A stretch of DNA of 64,000 nt from Prosapia bicincta. Its lineage: Eukaryota > Arthropoda > Insecta > Hemiptera > Cercopidae. Positions 10,761-22,769 of this stretch are shown here, in pieces. The stretch spans positions 97,615,293 to 97,679,292 of the forward strand of contig JBAIZL010000006.1 of NCBI GenBank assembly GCA_036971475.1. Direction: 5' to 3'. The stretch's first letter is position 1, and the number at the start of each line of letters is the position of its first letter. The notes beneath the pieces are model-generated. The model was not told the origin of the DNA. It ran no database searches and saw nothing but the letters and a program-made list of their open reading frames with translations. Made by a program: the position numbers and the translations under genes.

Positions 10761-11831
10761 ACACGTTCATTGCTAAACAAATTTTGTGTGGTGGCCAAAT
10801 TTTTTTTATTGTTTTATTTAGTTATATAGTGCTCAAATTAGGTAAATATAATATTTACAACCTTTTATTATTATGTACTTAATATTTATGGTCTCTACTA
10901 TCCATCACGCGATATAGCGTGATTGGCCAAACATAATGCGATTTTTGCCCATATGGCCAAAAACGCGATATCGCGTGATACATAATTCGGCCAAAAAGAG
11001 CACATAGTTTACAAATAAGAGCCATTTAAATGTATTAATTGTAATGACTATAACTAGCTGACATTTATTATCAGGCAAAATTTGAAAAACTCACTCTAGA
11101 TTGTAACTGTAGATTCACTTGTACATTCAAAATTTACAAAATGGTTTCAAAATATAAAACTATTTAGTATTGCAATCATGCAATCAAATAAACAGTCAAA
11201 ACAATGGTGGAGCACCTGGACAGTTTTTACACTCAGTTCTGTTTATCCTCTTTTTATTTTTATAGCAATTTCTGCAATCTTATCTGGAAGTTGCATTTAC
11301 TGTTTTGCCAGGGCTGAGACATCGTGGTTTTACTTTTTTAATTTTAGTTAGCTTGTGTTGGACTCTGTCTCCTTGTGTCTTCTGTGTTGTTTGTGGGTCA
11401 GAATCTAGTAATAACTCTTCCACCTCTGTAATTTAAAAAAAATGTTTGTTTGGACAATCCGGCATTTTGATAAGCCTTTTCGAGGGCTCTGGTTGGTCAC
11501 TCATAATTAAGAAATCAAAATCAACACTCAAATAAATAAAAACCGAATTACAAAATGCTAAATCAACGAATAAATAAACAAAATTATTAGGATGTTACCT
11601 TATCCGAACGCTACCACTGTGTGCACTGGCTGCTAAGAACAAAACAAAATGGCTGGTGGCCATCCCCACTACAAAAAGGTCAATCCTTTCCCTAGTGGCC
11701 ATTATAAGTATTACGCACAATTTCGCTGTGACCGCTATAATAATTCACTTAGCAACGGCCACGCGATATCCCGTGATCGGCCCTCCGGTAAGAACTAACA
11801 CGCGATATTGCGAGATTGGCAATGAACGTGT
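10761..11831 (-). mobile_element. piggyBac-derived deletion element
   Basis: Ends in 13-bp inverted repeats, ACACGTTCATTGC at 10761-10773 and its reverse complement at 11819-11831, next to TTAA on the left; the right flank reads AAAT. Subterminal copies of GGCC...ACGCGATATCGCGTGAT occur twice near each end. The interior encodes, on the - strand, a piggyBac N-terminus directly followed by its Cys-rich C-terminus (see next entry), so the catalytic middle has been deleted. Confidence 0.65.
11180..11504 (-). pseudogene. piggyBac transposase remnant (N-terminus joined to Cys-rich tail)
   Basis: Starts with ATG at 11504 (MSDQPEPSKRLIKM), acidic stretch EVEELLLDSD, then lysine-rich linker and a C-terminal zinc region DCRNC...TECKNCPGAPPL followed by positions where TGA stops stand where Cys codons are expected. 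The C-x2-C...C-x2-C..PPL pattern matches the RING-like C-terminal domain of piggyBac transposases. Three in-frame stops show that it is dead. The DDD catalytic core is absent. Confidence 0.6.
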
Positions 11832-12231
11832 AAATATATGTATAAAATTTGGTATATATTGCCTATAGTTTCAAAGTGGCGGCTCTGAATTTTATTGCCA
11901 ATGTAAAGAGTTTAAATTTTAATTTAAGAAATAGAATAAATTTTAAGAAATTGGATCCTGAAAATGTAATGATACGGTTAGAATATTGATGCACAATTTT
12001 TTTCTGTGAGAATCAGAAATGTTTTTGGAAGATTAACAAAGGCCAGGTTGATTTTTACATTACCTAAATATATTCATATGTTTCTTATAACGATGTTTAA
12101 TTTATTCGTTATTTAGTTAATATATAAAATTTGTTGAAACCTTAACATTACATGTTATAAATACAGTTTATTTCTTATTTATTATGTTAAATGTTGGTAT
12201 TTATTAGGATGGTTATATTGAACATTTGAAT
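11832..12231. other. Intergenic, nothing recognised
   Basis: AT-rich. Confidence 0.5.
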
Positions 12232-12730
<499 letters not shown>

Positions 12731-13608
12731 CAGTAAATTCCCGATTATCCGTGAAATAGGGTGGCCCGGCAACGCCGGATAACGAATTCCCCAGATAATC
12801 CACTATGAACAAAGAATACGCAAAACGATCGATAATCGATTATTGTACCATAAGTTACACAAATAACGACCCTGGTTAATACAATCCACAAATAATCTTC
12901 AGAGGACAAAATAAATACAGAAAATAATTTAAAATGTCGATGTATTTGACGGATTATAACATGTACATATATATGTCTAACTATTTACAATACGTACATA
13001 AGTATATGTCAAAAGTAAGTATGTATGTACATATGTAGTTTCCTTTACACATAATACTTTCACTTTTTTAACAAAAAATCTGTCACTTTCGTCTGTTTTT
13101 TTTTGTGAGCATTGATTTAGCTTTAATGTGCGATCTAAGTTTCTTGAGAACCATTTTGTCGCACAGTGTCTACTTGTGTCACGTGTGTCACAAAGCCATA
13201 AAGATCGATAATGTATATGACAGACATGGATAATGCATATGTCACGTCCTAGACTATTTATAGTCAAGATTAGCTGACATTTATCTACAATCTTATGATA
13301 CACATTAGGTTTATGGGCGTCCAAGTATTTTGTCATTGTCTCTTTTATACAGTAGTCTGCTCGCCCCTTTTATTTCGCTGGCCCTCGTCGCGATGCTTCC
13401 CTTTCAATGTAAAAATTAGTACGTACATATCTATTCCCTTCATCTTAACTTCTATTAAACCTTATATGTATTTACGTCATAATTCACCGTTTGGAAATTT
13501 AAACACATGAATCTGATTGGAATAAAAATTGGATATTTGTAAAACAATGGCAGACTCCTGATAATCCGCAAACTGGTTAATCCGCCCACGGATAATCGGG
13601 AGTTTACA
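12731..13608. mobile_element. Tigger-type non-autonomous DNA element inserted in the PLE-like repeat
   Basis: Terminal inverted repeats CAGTAAATTCCCGATTATCC and, inverted, CTGTAAACTCCCGATTATCC; 878 bp. The repeat copy at 61248-61360 runs on without it and so represents the unoccupied sequence. Contains TATCCG-rich subterminal words typical of Tigger elements. No transposase ORF; the 119-codon - strand frame at 12977-13336 is not recognisable. Confidence 0.75.
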
Positions 13609-13620
13609 GACGTCATATAT

Positions 13621-13840
13621 ATAGGTTAGTTTTGGTTGGTAAAGATTATTTAGATTTTTTGGACTAGGAGACTGACAGACTTACCTTGGTAAGAGTCCAC
13701 TCTGTAGTCTTGAAATAGAAACACATAAAATATACACTTAAAATATATATCACTGTTTAAGTGCTTTTATGTGTTTCTATTTCAAGACTACAGAGTGGAC
13801 TCTTACCAAGGTAAGTCTGTCAGTCTCCTAGTCCAAAAAA

Positions 13841-13907
<67 letters not shown>

Positions 13908-14066
13908 TTGGTTGGTAAAGATTATTTAGATTTTTTGGATTAGGAGACTGACAGACTTACCTTGGTAAGAGTCCACACTGTAGTCTTGAAATAGAGTGTG
14001 GACTCTTACCAAGGTAAGTCTGTCATTCTCCTAGTCCAAAAAATCTAAATAATCTTTACCAACCAA

Positions 14067-14117
<51 letters not shown>

Positions 14118-14258
14118 TTTGTTGGACTAGGAGACTGACAGACTTACCTTGGTAAGAGTCCACTCTGTAGTCTTGAAATAGAAACACATAAAAGCACTTA
14201 AACAATGATATATTTCAACCACACAGTGGTCTTTATCAATCGAAGAGAAAAAAAAAAA

Positions 14259-14334
<76 letters not shown>

Positions 14335-14600
14335 CGTGGTATTTCACGTCCATTATTTTTCCTTTGCACTGACTTAACTATGAAGTAAATAAATAAATAA
14401 ATAAATAATTTTTTCTACCACTAAGTGCAATAATTTTATTTTATGTGATGAGGCACCTTTCGGTCACTTGACCATTGTCGAATACCTGATTCGACAATGG
14501 TCAAGTGACCAAAAGGTGCCTCATCACATAAGGTAAAATTATTGCACTTGGTGATGGAAAAAATTATTTACAAGTAATAATAATAACTTCATATATAAAC
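13621..14600. repeat. Cluster of inverted PLE-like repeat copies and (TA)n
   Basis: At least four partial copies of the 12362 repeat, in alternating orientation, separated by (TA)n. Inverted pairs: 13621-13740 against 13745-13840; 13905-13990 against 13995-14070; and 14410-14486 against 14494-14580 (centre TACCTGA). The last pair carries family A hammerhead-like modules, one with GAA changed to AAA. Confidence 0.8.
14203..14242 (-). ncRNA. Hammerhead-like module, family H, second copy
   Basis: Same layout as 12483-12522; the core reads UUGAUAAA instead of UUGACAAA. Confidence 0.3.
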
Positions 14601-14619
14601 AACTAAGGATTTTCAAATA

Positions 14620-14764
14620 CAATGAATACGTTATTCATTGCTGATAATGTTGGTACTTTTTGCCAACAAAAAGCTTTAATTAATAAAAATTAATAAATAA
14701 TTCTTGTATTTGAATATCTTCACTGGTTTTGATTATTATACAAGAAAACATTATTTATATATAG

Positions 14765-14797
<33 letters not shown>

Positions 14798-14900
14798 ATA
14801 TAAATTAATACAAATATTTTAAATACACAAATAAAGTTATATATTATTCAAAGCTTTTCGCCAATAAAATAAGTATTAGGATCTTCAGGAAAAACAATGA
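14620..14900. repeat. PLE-like family C foldback, decayed copy
   Basis: Left part reads CTGATAATGTTGGTAC...GCCAACAAAAAGCTTT, right part is the inverted counterpart (AAAGCTTTTCGCCAA). Same family as the better preserved palindrome at 44860-45115. Core mutations G8 to A and G12 to A make the left module inactive. A (CA)n/(TA)n stretch lies at 14764-14800. Confidence 0.7.
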
Positions 14901-15536
14901 CATAACCTATGATATAAATATATAAGAATATAAATATATAATTTTAAAAAAATTTAAAAATTTATAGACACAAATGTAGTGAACAGTTACTAGAAAAAAA
15001 ATTCAAATCAAATCTAATCAGAATACAATTTTCTGTTTATTTGATGATTTATTGATAGCATAAAATCGATCTGGAAGTTGGAGATACAACAAAAGTGTTT
15101 GAATGTGTCAAGAGTTGTTTATCTCATGTAGTAAGTCTTTTTGAAGGGGTAAACATATGTAGTTGTTTTTGAAAATGCCAATAATGTAAATAAGCAAAAA
15201 GATTCACACAGTTTGAAATTAAAAATTCTAGTTAGTTTAACATTTGTGTATATGCAGTAAATATGTAACAAGAAAAAATTATCATATGAAATTCATACTA
15301 CACACACACACAACACAATATGAATTGGTTTGAATCAAAACATTTTTTAATTAGACTATATTGAATAAGCCATGATCACCATGTTCGGTAACTGAAGTTT
15401 AAGATAATTTATGCAAACCTTCAATTGTTACAAAATACCTTCAAACTGCAGGTTTTACAAAATATTTTGTACCAAAAGTGCCATGTTATAGAAAGAGACA
15501 CTGGTGAGATGGTCATGATATTTTACAAATAGCTAT
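14901..15536. other. Intergenic, nothing recognised
   Basis: AT-rich. Confidence 0.5.
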
Positions 15537-15845
15537 CTTTAAATAGAAACAAATTATCTAGTGTTCAGCACAAGTGAAAATTGTTATTATTTTCGAGAAT
15601 TATATTTAAGGGTCTTAAAGTATTCTATAAATATAATTTTTGGTTTGTTTTTGTAATTTGCTCAATGGTAAACAGTTCTGTAGAACAAGCATTGAAACTT
15701 ATCTTTAATTAGTAAAAAATTATCCAGTGTTCACCACAAGTGAAAATTGCTATTATTTTCGAGAATTAGACTTAAAGGTGTTGAAGTATTATAGTTTTTG
15801 TAATTTGCTTAATCGCAAATAATATTGTTGAACAAGCTTTCATAT
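15537..15845. repeat. Imperfect tandem duplication, about 165-bp unit
   Basis: Two diverged copies: AGTGTTCAGCACAAGTGAAA near 15560 and AGTGTTCACCACAAGTGAAA near 15729, each followed by ATTATTTTCGAGAATTA and GTTTTTGTAATTTGCT. No coding content. Confidence 0.8.
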
Positions 15846-16660
15846 CTGGGTCACTTTTTCAAAATTATGAAGATTTTTTAACTTTATGCGATAATAGCTA
15901 TAACAACTTTTAAAAAAATAATATTTGTTTTGAATAAAATTGTGTGAAACGTTGAATAGAAGCTTTTCAGAACCTCTGTGTTTTAGTATTTTAAAACTAA
16001 AAATGATAAAAAAACTGCTGTTTTGCTAAAATATAATTAATACTCATGTTGTAGAGATAAAAAAGCAAAATTGTATTTTCTTTTAATTTAAGTAATTTAG
16101 TAAATTAAGTAAATTTATTTAAATTAAAACTTGTAAATATTGCTAATTTAAATAAGGTATTTGCTTAATCCTAGTTTTAACATAAAGACAGCAAGAGCGA
16201 AATTTTAGCATGATCATTATTGTGCATGTGTATGTTAAAAACATTTGGTTAAGAAAAAGGATTACTATGTTTAATTTTCCCTTCTGTTGGTTAAACATAG
16301 TTTTAAATTATTTTAAAGTAAGCAGACGTTTTGTGATAACAGTCAATATTTTTGTTTTAAACATCTGAAAATTTTCTTGGCTTTTTGGCTTTGTTTTAGT
16401 TTAATAATCATATCATAGTCTATAACCTAATCATACCTACCACATGTGTTCCTATATTGTTTTCTCATACCATGATTGTTATGCGGGATTTACTAGCTTT
16501 AAATCCAGGAGCTGCCATTTTGTTTTTTATCTTTTACTATAACATACATTGCAGATGTTTACTGTCTTTATAGCCCTCGTTTTCATGATAACTTCTAAAA
16601 CAAAGTTTCAACTTTTCAGGAGTCATTGTTAGCTGACAGCTTTTCACTTGAATGAGCCTA
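15846..16660. other. Intergenic, nothing recognised
   Basis: AT-rich. Confidence 0.5.
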
Positions 16661-17028
16661 TTATCCCATGTCTAGATTTGAATTGTTTGAGCCACCGAGT
16701 CGACGCCTAAAAATCGTCACTACCCCTACTTTTCTGTACATTTCTAGTCGCTTTTTGCAAGTAAAAAGACCTGTATGAACCTTGTGTAAAATACTTGTGT
16801 CCAAGTTCTGATTATCTGACGTTTTCATTGTTTTTCTATGCAAGGTTTCATCTTCACTGTCCATCACACAAGTAAACTTTGTGATAGGTGCATTTTTGTT
16901 TTTAATGTCAATCATCGTTACATGCACAAAACTGCCAAACTAAGGCTGATCCATTTGAACCTTTTTAATCATTCTACAATTTTAAGTTTATCAGAGAGAC
17001 TAAGCACATGTTTATGTTTTTCTGACAT
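16661..17028 (-). pseudogene. Tigger/JRK-type transposase N-terminal remnant
   Basis: ATG at 17028 begins MSEKHKHVLSLSDKLKIVE, the CENP-B-type helix-turn-helix start of pogo/Tigger/Jerky transposases (compare the consensus K.L.L..K..II). After a stop and a frame change the frame 16661-16927 gives DIKNKNAPITKF, MDSEDE, RKTMK and LDTSILH. These align in order with the DIKK...F..MDSEDG..RKTMK....LD.AL segment of the same proteins. The DDE catalytic domain is missing. Dead transposon fragment; terminal repeats not found. Confidence 0.6.
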
Positions 17029-17647
17029 TGTTAGAAGTCACACAGCCTAATCAACATCAGCACTGACAGTTAAAATAAAACTGATGTCAGTGAGACAAAG
17101 TGAGGTTAGGTGTACATGTGGTTGTCAAATATTGCCAGCACTGCACCGCATGCGCTCCTGCCAGACACTTGTACAAAAATGTTGACACACAAGGAAGTTT
17201 TAATTTATAGTCTAAAGCACTTTCAATTAACCAATATAAAGGATGGCTGGTAGTCTACTGTAGTTACAACAGAGCCAAGTCCAGTGATTGTGGAAGATAT
17301 GGTACAAGGACTATATTGTTAGTAAAAATTTATTGCTTTGGTGAAGCATGACCATGGTGTAGCATCCAGTTTTGTTTATCCTAATGAACTGTAGACATTT
17401 CACCATAATTTTTTGCAATGTCAAAGCGTAATGATACAGATCTAAGATATCTCTAGATACAGTTGTAACTCCAGGTGACATACACATAGTTTTCGTTGCA
17501 TTGGACCTGCTGTGTCTGTTATGTTTGGCTAAATTTATAGTTGAAAATATGCCACAGCTATGTGAACACTTGGATTATTTGTCTGCTTGATTGAGTTATG
17601 TTGGTGTCGAACATTTTCATTTGGGTTTTAGTCATAAAATGGAAATA
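17029..17647. other. Intergenic, nothing recognised
   Basis: Slightly GC-richer patch at 17120-17180 may belong to the Tigger remnant's 5' flank. Confidence 0.4.
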
Positions 17648-18271
17648 CAGTCGAGTGTGAGTAATCCGGAGTGTTGCAAATCCGGATCGTCGTTTCACCA
17701 TGCACAATGGTTGGCGCCATACAGTACATATCTAAACTAAGTGTTATCTTTAATTGTAAATCCAAAGATGATAAATCAATTCCGAAAAATGTAACATAAC
17801 TAAATTTAAAATGCCACATACAGTATATTTAATCATGATCTAAATTTTTTTAGATTTGTATGTTCTGGACATTAACCAATCAGCGGGTATTGTAACCAAT
17901 CAGGAAAATAATAGAATTTATTATTTAATTTAATTTTTAACTAATATGGCATATAATATGCTTTTAATATTATTATTTATCTGTAGTGGCAATTTTTCAA
18001 GTATAACATCGCCACTCATCTGTTCTCATTAATTTTTCCCTACATATCATTTTCACTAAATTCTTTTGTTTTTTTTATACCTTCTGATGTCTATTTTGTA
18101 ATAATTCCTGGTTTATCTCAAACTTACAAGATTATATAATCATTAAAATAGATTGTAGTTAATGAAATATCAATAATACATAGTAGTTTAGAGATCGTTT
18201 GAAAATCCGGATAAATCAGTAGTCCGGATGCGTCCCGGTCCCAATTGATCCGGATTTTTGACGTCCTACTG
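17648..18271. mobile_element. Tigger/pogo-type non-autonomous DNA element
   Basis: Left end CAGTCGAGTGTGAGTAATCC, right end (inverted) CAGTAGGACGTCAAAAATCC; TA flanks at 17646-17647 and 18272-18273. 624 bp, no transposase. Related to the element at 7525. Confidence 0.75.
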
Positions 18272-18273
18272 TA

Positions 18274-19451
18274 CTACTCTTAAAACTTGTTCCCCACTAA
18301 GAACAATACTAAGTGTGTTATGCTCTTAGCAAAAACACAAAAGAATTTGTAGCTTATTTACCATGATTAAAACAAAGTTTAATGGATTCTCATTGCTTTA
18401 ATTATTGCATTAAGACAAAATTATTAAAAAACACTGACCACAGATGGAATAAAATGTCATAAAGCAACATATTGACAAACTTATTAACTTTATGTGCTAT
18501 TGGACCCCAGACAAATAACTTTACAATTATATCAAATATTTGCAATTACAGTCCAGGACTATTTTGAATACATACTTTGTAGTGTGTATCTAGACAATAC
18601 CCTCTACAAAGTTTTATCCTCAAGCTCTTGTTAACTTTTTAATATATTTTGTTCTTCTACTTCTTTTTTAATTCTTCATCTCATTATGCAATAATATTTT
18701 CAGATGTTTCTATTTTGTAACAGTATTCAGGTTACAGTAGTATACAAAACTATTCATCTGCACTTGTTTCCCCAAAGGTACACATACGGTTAAAAGCTCA
18801 TACTCTTAATATTAAAATTTAATTATCCTGGTTGTTTATACATTTAATCCGATATATGTAATACATTTGCATGTTTAGTGAATGCACATGTTTATTCATT
18901 TTCATTTTAGCAAATTTAAAATGGCTGAAGAGATTCCTGAAATTTATTATAACTCAATATTACTGTATTTATATATGATACTAAAATATCAATCTGAGTG
19001 TTGAATAATTTTAAAATATTTATCTAATTAAAAAGGATTTCAAAATTAAATTGAAAAACCTTTCATAAAATATTAAAAAAATATCTTTGTGTACATGCAA
19101 ATATTTTAACGTTGCATAAATTAACATTAATACAACATATTTAATATTTATGAAATCTGTAATTGGTAAAATTAGTTTTTCTACCTATGAATAAATTTTT
19201 TTGTGATGACACAGTGGCATGAAACAAACAGTTGAAAATTGTGTGATATGTGAAACTGCAGTCTGCTCATGGGTTTATTACCTTGTGAATTTTTTGCAGT
19301 TCTAAATTTAAGAATGTTATGTATAATGATATGTTATGCAATTTTGTTTATACTTTGAATTGGATGAAGATGTTACTGGAATTATGTTGACATAGCCTTG
19401 TAATATTTACATTTGTTGATTCCATCTTCGCGTGAGCTACTAGTAATCACT
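18274..19451. other. Intergenic, nothing recognised
   Basis: AT-rich, no conserved frame. Confidence 0.5.
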
Positions 19452-19514
19452 TACAACTTTTTTTTTTTTTAAAATGTTTTAACTTGCCTATAGTAGCACT
19501 TACTTTTTTTTTGT

Positions 19515-19556
19515 TGAGGACGGCCGTTTCGGGAGATGTGTCCCTTTGTCAACTCA
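19515..19556 (-). ncRNA. Hammerhead-like module, family B, - arm
   Basis: Exact mirror of the + arm module: every core, stem and palindrome base is identical. Confidence 0.5.
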
Positions 19557-19593
19557 GACCGTAACTGATCTCAAGGTTTCTCAAGGTACGGTC

Positions 19594-19635
19594 TGAGTTG
19601 ACAAAGGGACACATCTCCCGAAACGGCCGTCCTCA
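19594..19635 (+). ncRNA. Hammerhead-like module, family B (U3-A8 variant core), + arm
   Basis: Stem I UGAG/CUCA, core UUGACAAA, stem II GGGA/UCCC with a 6-nt loop, GAA at 19620-19622, perfect palindrome ACGGCCGU at 19623-19630 in place of stem III, then C at the expected cleavage position 19631. Against the canonical CUGAUGA, C3 is U and G8 is A, keeping a Watson-Crick 3-8 pair; G5, A6 and A9 are retained. Confidence 0.5.
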
Positions 19636-19944
19636 ACAAAAAAAAGTAAGTGCTACTATAGGCAAGTTAAAACATTTTTTTAAAAAAAAAGTTGTAAGTT
19701 GTAATATTTGTATAAAAGAAAGCATTGTATAATTATTATATTGGAATCTGTGGGACCTTTTTTTAGGTATACTTGAAAACAAATCGGTGTCTGCAGGGCA
19801 TTTGTACAAGTCAAGAAACTGCAAGATATTGTAAAATGCTTTACATTTTATAGGATGTAGAATGACTCTTAAAACTAGATTATTGGAAATAATTTGTCCA
19901 TCTTTTTACAATATCAAGTAATATGAAGGAAAAATTTCTGTTTA

Positions 19945-20395
19945 AAGTCAATTCCTACTCAGGCCAACAAAGAAATATTTCATTTTTAGTTACTGTTTAT
20001 TAAATAATTACAATATAATTAAAGTAACATAAACTATGTGTTGAAACAGCTGATCTACCACCAACCTATAACATAAAATCAGTTGCTTTAAGAAATCATA
20101 TGCTATCACTTATTTTAAGCCAATGGGATAAAATAACTATTGCATACCTTTGCCCCTTTTGTGAAACGTTTTCTCCTATATAAAACTAAAATTAATTCAT
20201 TATATTTAATGAATTAATTAATATTTGAAAAAAACTATCAGCATTAGTGTCATCCACTACAAGTTAAAAAAAAAAAATTCATTTGAGCTTCAGTGGATGA
20301 ATAAAAAGTATTTTATTAATGATTGAAAATTTTGAACAAGATAAGGAGAGTGTGAACCAATAGAAGGAATTGAAAAATAATAACATGAGCAAGTA
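19945..20395. repeat. Dispersed repeat family R, copy 2
   Basis: Matches 54890-55240 and 9505-10130: ACCTATAACATAAAA, TTATTTTAAG..AAT, CATATAAAACTAAAATTAATTC, TTCAGTGGATGAATAAAAAG and GAAAATTTTGAA.AAGAT occur in the same order. Confidence 0.75.
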
Positions 20396-20860
20396 CATCC
20401 TTCCAGAATGGTTAATAATCACAGTGCAGTAAGTTTTTATTTATTAAATTAATTTCTTATTATGATAAATATAATATTCTCCTTTGATACATAACTATGG
20501 TAATATTTGTAACCTACTTCTTATATTACATAATTAATGCTATATGTAAATGAAAATTATAAAATGAATGATTGTGATTGACAATTTTTTATGTAGGTTT
20601 ACAAATAATAAATACAATGTAAAAAAAACATGCTCAAAACTCAAACTACTGCTTCTTTTGTTCCATGGTTTACATCTTTCCTTAAATATCAGCATGAGAA
20701 CAGTAGTAAATCCAATAAATCTGAGGAATTTCCACTTCATTAATCACTTTAAAAATGTCCTTCATGACTTGTTTTACACAACTGTTAACAAATCATTTCA
20801 TCAGTATCTTGCACCTTATACCTGTATTTGTGAGGACATTGAAGAATTAGTGGCTCCTTA
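20396..20860. other. Pre-insertion flank of the LINE at 20872
   Basis: An open frame (20568-20860) reads through into the LINE. Without the LINE it would continue past 26620 for a few codons only. No family recognised. Confidence 0.4.
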
Positions 20861-20871
20861 CTTAATGGTGC
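20861..20871. repeat. 11-bp target-site duplication, left copy
   Basis: CTTAATGGTGC, repeated exactly at 26610-26620. Confidence 0.9.
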
Positions 20872-21357
20872 TGCCCGCAGGGGGGTGCGGACTAGCCGCA
20901 CCTACGAGGGATTTGGCGTCCCTCGCGGTACCCTAGCCTAACACTACACCACTCACAAAGCATACCCACACGCACGCACATGCACATACACTAACATCTT
21001 CACTTAGGGAATTTGACTGGTCAGAACCGTTGCGCGTCGGGAGTGCTGAAAATTCCAGAACTTGACAAACTCTGGTCTGGGACGCTGATGTGAGCATGCT
21101 CTGCCGAAGACGTAAGCGCGGTTTCTGGTCTACCAGCCGCTTCGGTCCTTGGTCAGGGAGTGTCCGCGGTGCACAGGTGTCGGAGCTTGTGCACAGTATT
21201 ACGAGTTCTCGACTGATGCCCATCCAGTCGAGCTAAGGAGAATACTATAGGCTCCAGAGTTCTGGAGATTGGAAATGATCGAAAGTGATCCAAGGGTGTA
21301 CCCGTTCCTATAGTCTCGCCCGTAACGCCAGACACGATGGTTGGCTAAAAGCATTCT

Positions 21358-22659
21358 ATGGATCCTAAAACTAAGTCAAATTGTTTGAGTTTAAAGAGGA
21401 CTCGTCAGGATTCACCTGATGAACCTAAAGTTGATGATTTGAGGAAGAAGTTGATGGTGGCAACGTCACAAGCATTGCCATCGCCAAAATATTTAATAAT
21501 TTCTAGTGCCGAAGATGGCAAGGATTTGTCTAGAGTTTCGCCGTTTCTTATAAATAAAGCAATTACTGCCTGTGCTGGAAGTCCTGTCTCATCTATCAAA
21601 AAATTAAGAAATGGTACACTGCTTGTTGCTACTAGTAGTGAAAAACAGACCAGATCTCTTTTGAAAACGACTTCCTTCTTTGACCAAGTCAAGGTGTCTG
21701 TGGCTCCCCATAGATCGTTGAATTTCTCTAAGGGGGTCATTACATGTAGGGACTTGATGCACGTCCCAATTAATGAAATCAAGGCCGAACTCTCGTCACA
21801 GTCTGTTACGGATGTTGCTGTAATTATGAAATCTGAAAAAGGCGAAAAAATTAAAACAGCCTCTTTCATACTTACTTTTGGGAAACCAGAGATGCCTGAA
21901 TATATTAATGCAGGTTATCAAAGGCTGACAGTGAGGCCTTACGTAGCTAATCCTCGGCGATGCTTCAAGTGTCAGCGTTTTGGTCACATTAGTTCTGCGT
22001 GTTCTAAACAGAGTGTATGCGGCAAGTGTAGCATGGAAGGTCATGATGAAAAAGATTGCGGTAACCCCCCGAAGTGCGCTAACTGTGGGGGCGATCATCC
22101 AGCGCGATCTTACAACTGTCCTCACTTTAAGGAGGAGAAAGCAATCCTTGGCATTATGGCTAACCAGAAGATATCATTTGCTGAAGCTAAGAGGATCTTT
22201 AAAGCTTCCCAACCAAATGTCAATAAAAATTATGCTGCTTCCGCGAGCGCTACGAAGTCGTCCTGTGCCAACTGCGCAGACCTTACCGGAAAAATTGAAG
22301 CCCTTACTGAGCAGGTTGCACGCCTTCTGTCTTTAGTGACAAATGGACCTTCAGTAAGTGTAGTACAACCAGCGACTACGCCGAGTAATCTGCTAGTACG
22401 TAGCAAATCGGACGATACATGCATTCCTGCACAGGTATCTCTCCACAAAGGAAAGACATTTAGAACAATTAATAAGTCTGAAAGCGTTAAGTCCGTAACA
22501 TCAGAGGGTAGGAAAAATAAATCAAATTTTGATATTTTAAAAAAGAATGCCCCAATTAAAGTTGGGGAAAAAAGAAAAAAAAAGCAAAGACCAAAGGAGG
22601 GGCCCATTCCATCTCACCTCCTGAGCATACAAATTCCTCGAGTTCCACCACTGCAATAG
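21358..22659 (+). CDS. LINE ORF1 (Gag-like nucleic-acid binding protein), intact
   Basis: 433 codons. Residues 30-200 form a folded, probably RRM-like region ending in RPYVANP. Three CCHC knuckles follow: C202-x2-C205-x4-H210-x4-C215, C221-x2-C224-x4-H229-x4-C234, C240-x2-C243-x3-H247-x6-C254. The tail is lysine-rich with basic runs near 410-425. This layout is standard for ORF1 of I/Jockey-type LINEs, which packages the element RNA. The start ATG follows the 5' UTR; ORF2 begins 110 bp beyond the stop. It is unbroken although ORF2 has at least seven lesions. Confidence 0.9.
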   Translation: MDPKTKSNCLSLKRTRQDSPDEPKVDDLRKKLMVATSQALPSPKYLIISSAEDGKDLSRVSPFLINKAITACAGSPVSSIKKLRNGTLLVATSSEKQTRSLLKTTSFFDQVKVSVAPHRSLNFSKGVITCRDLMHVPINEIKAELSSQSVTDVAVIMKSEKGEKIKTASFILTFGKPEMPEYINAGYQRLTVRPYVANPRRCFKCQRFGHISSACSKQSVCGKCSMEGHDEKDCGNPPKCANCGGDHPARSYNCPHFKEEKAILGIMANQKISFAEAKRIFKASQPNVNKNYAASASATKSSCANCADLTGKIEALTEQVARLLSLVTNGPSVSVVQPATTPSNLLVRSKSDDTCIPAQVSLHKGKTFRTINKSESVKSVTSEGRKNKSNFDILKKNAPIKVGEKRKKKQRPKEGPIPSHLLSIQIPRVPPLQ

Positions 22660-22769
22660 CGGTGATGGAATCCGATGATACATTGCCTGAAGTGTCTCCT
22701 GACGTTTCAGGTAAATTAACATTTAATGCCAACAATGAGAGCCAAGTCAATCCTTTTCACTAAGTAGCA

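Larger units (their letters stand above)
19452..19698. repeat. Palindromic PLE-like repeat, family B
   Basis: Arms of about 111 bp (19452-19563 and 19587-19698) are almost perfect inverted copies around a 23-bp spacer. Each arm holds a hammerhead-like module pointing outward from the centre. Arms end in poly(A)/poly(T). Confidence 0.9.

Noticed and set aside
12977..13336. 119-codon - strand frame inside the Tigger-type element
   Set aside because: No resemblance to a transposase; element is non-autonomous and AT-rich.
20568..20936. 122-codon + frame at the left border of the LINE
   Set aside because: It runs into the LINE 5' UTR, and the part outside shows no family resemblance.
21405..22607. 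Several - strand frames of 60-154 codons opposite LINE ORF1
   Set aside because: Shadow frames of the intact + strand ORF1 with its CCHC motifs.
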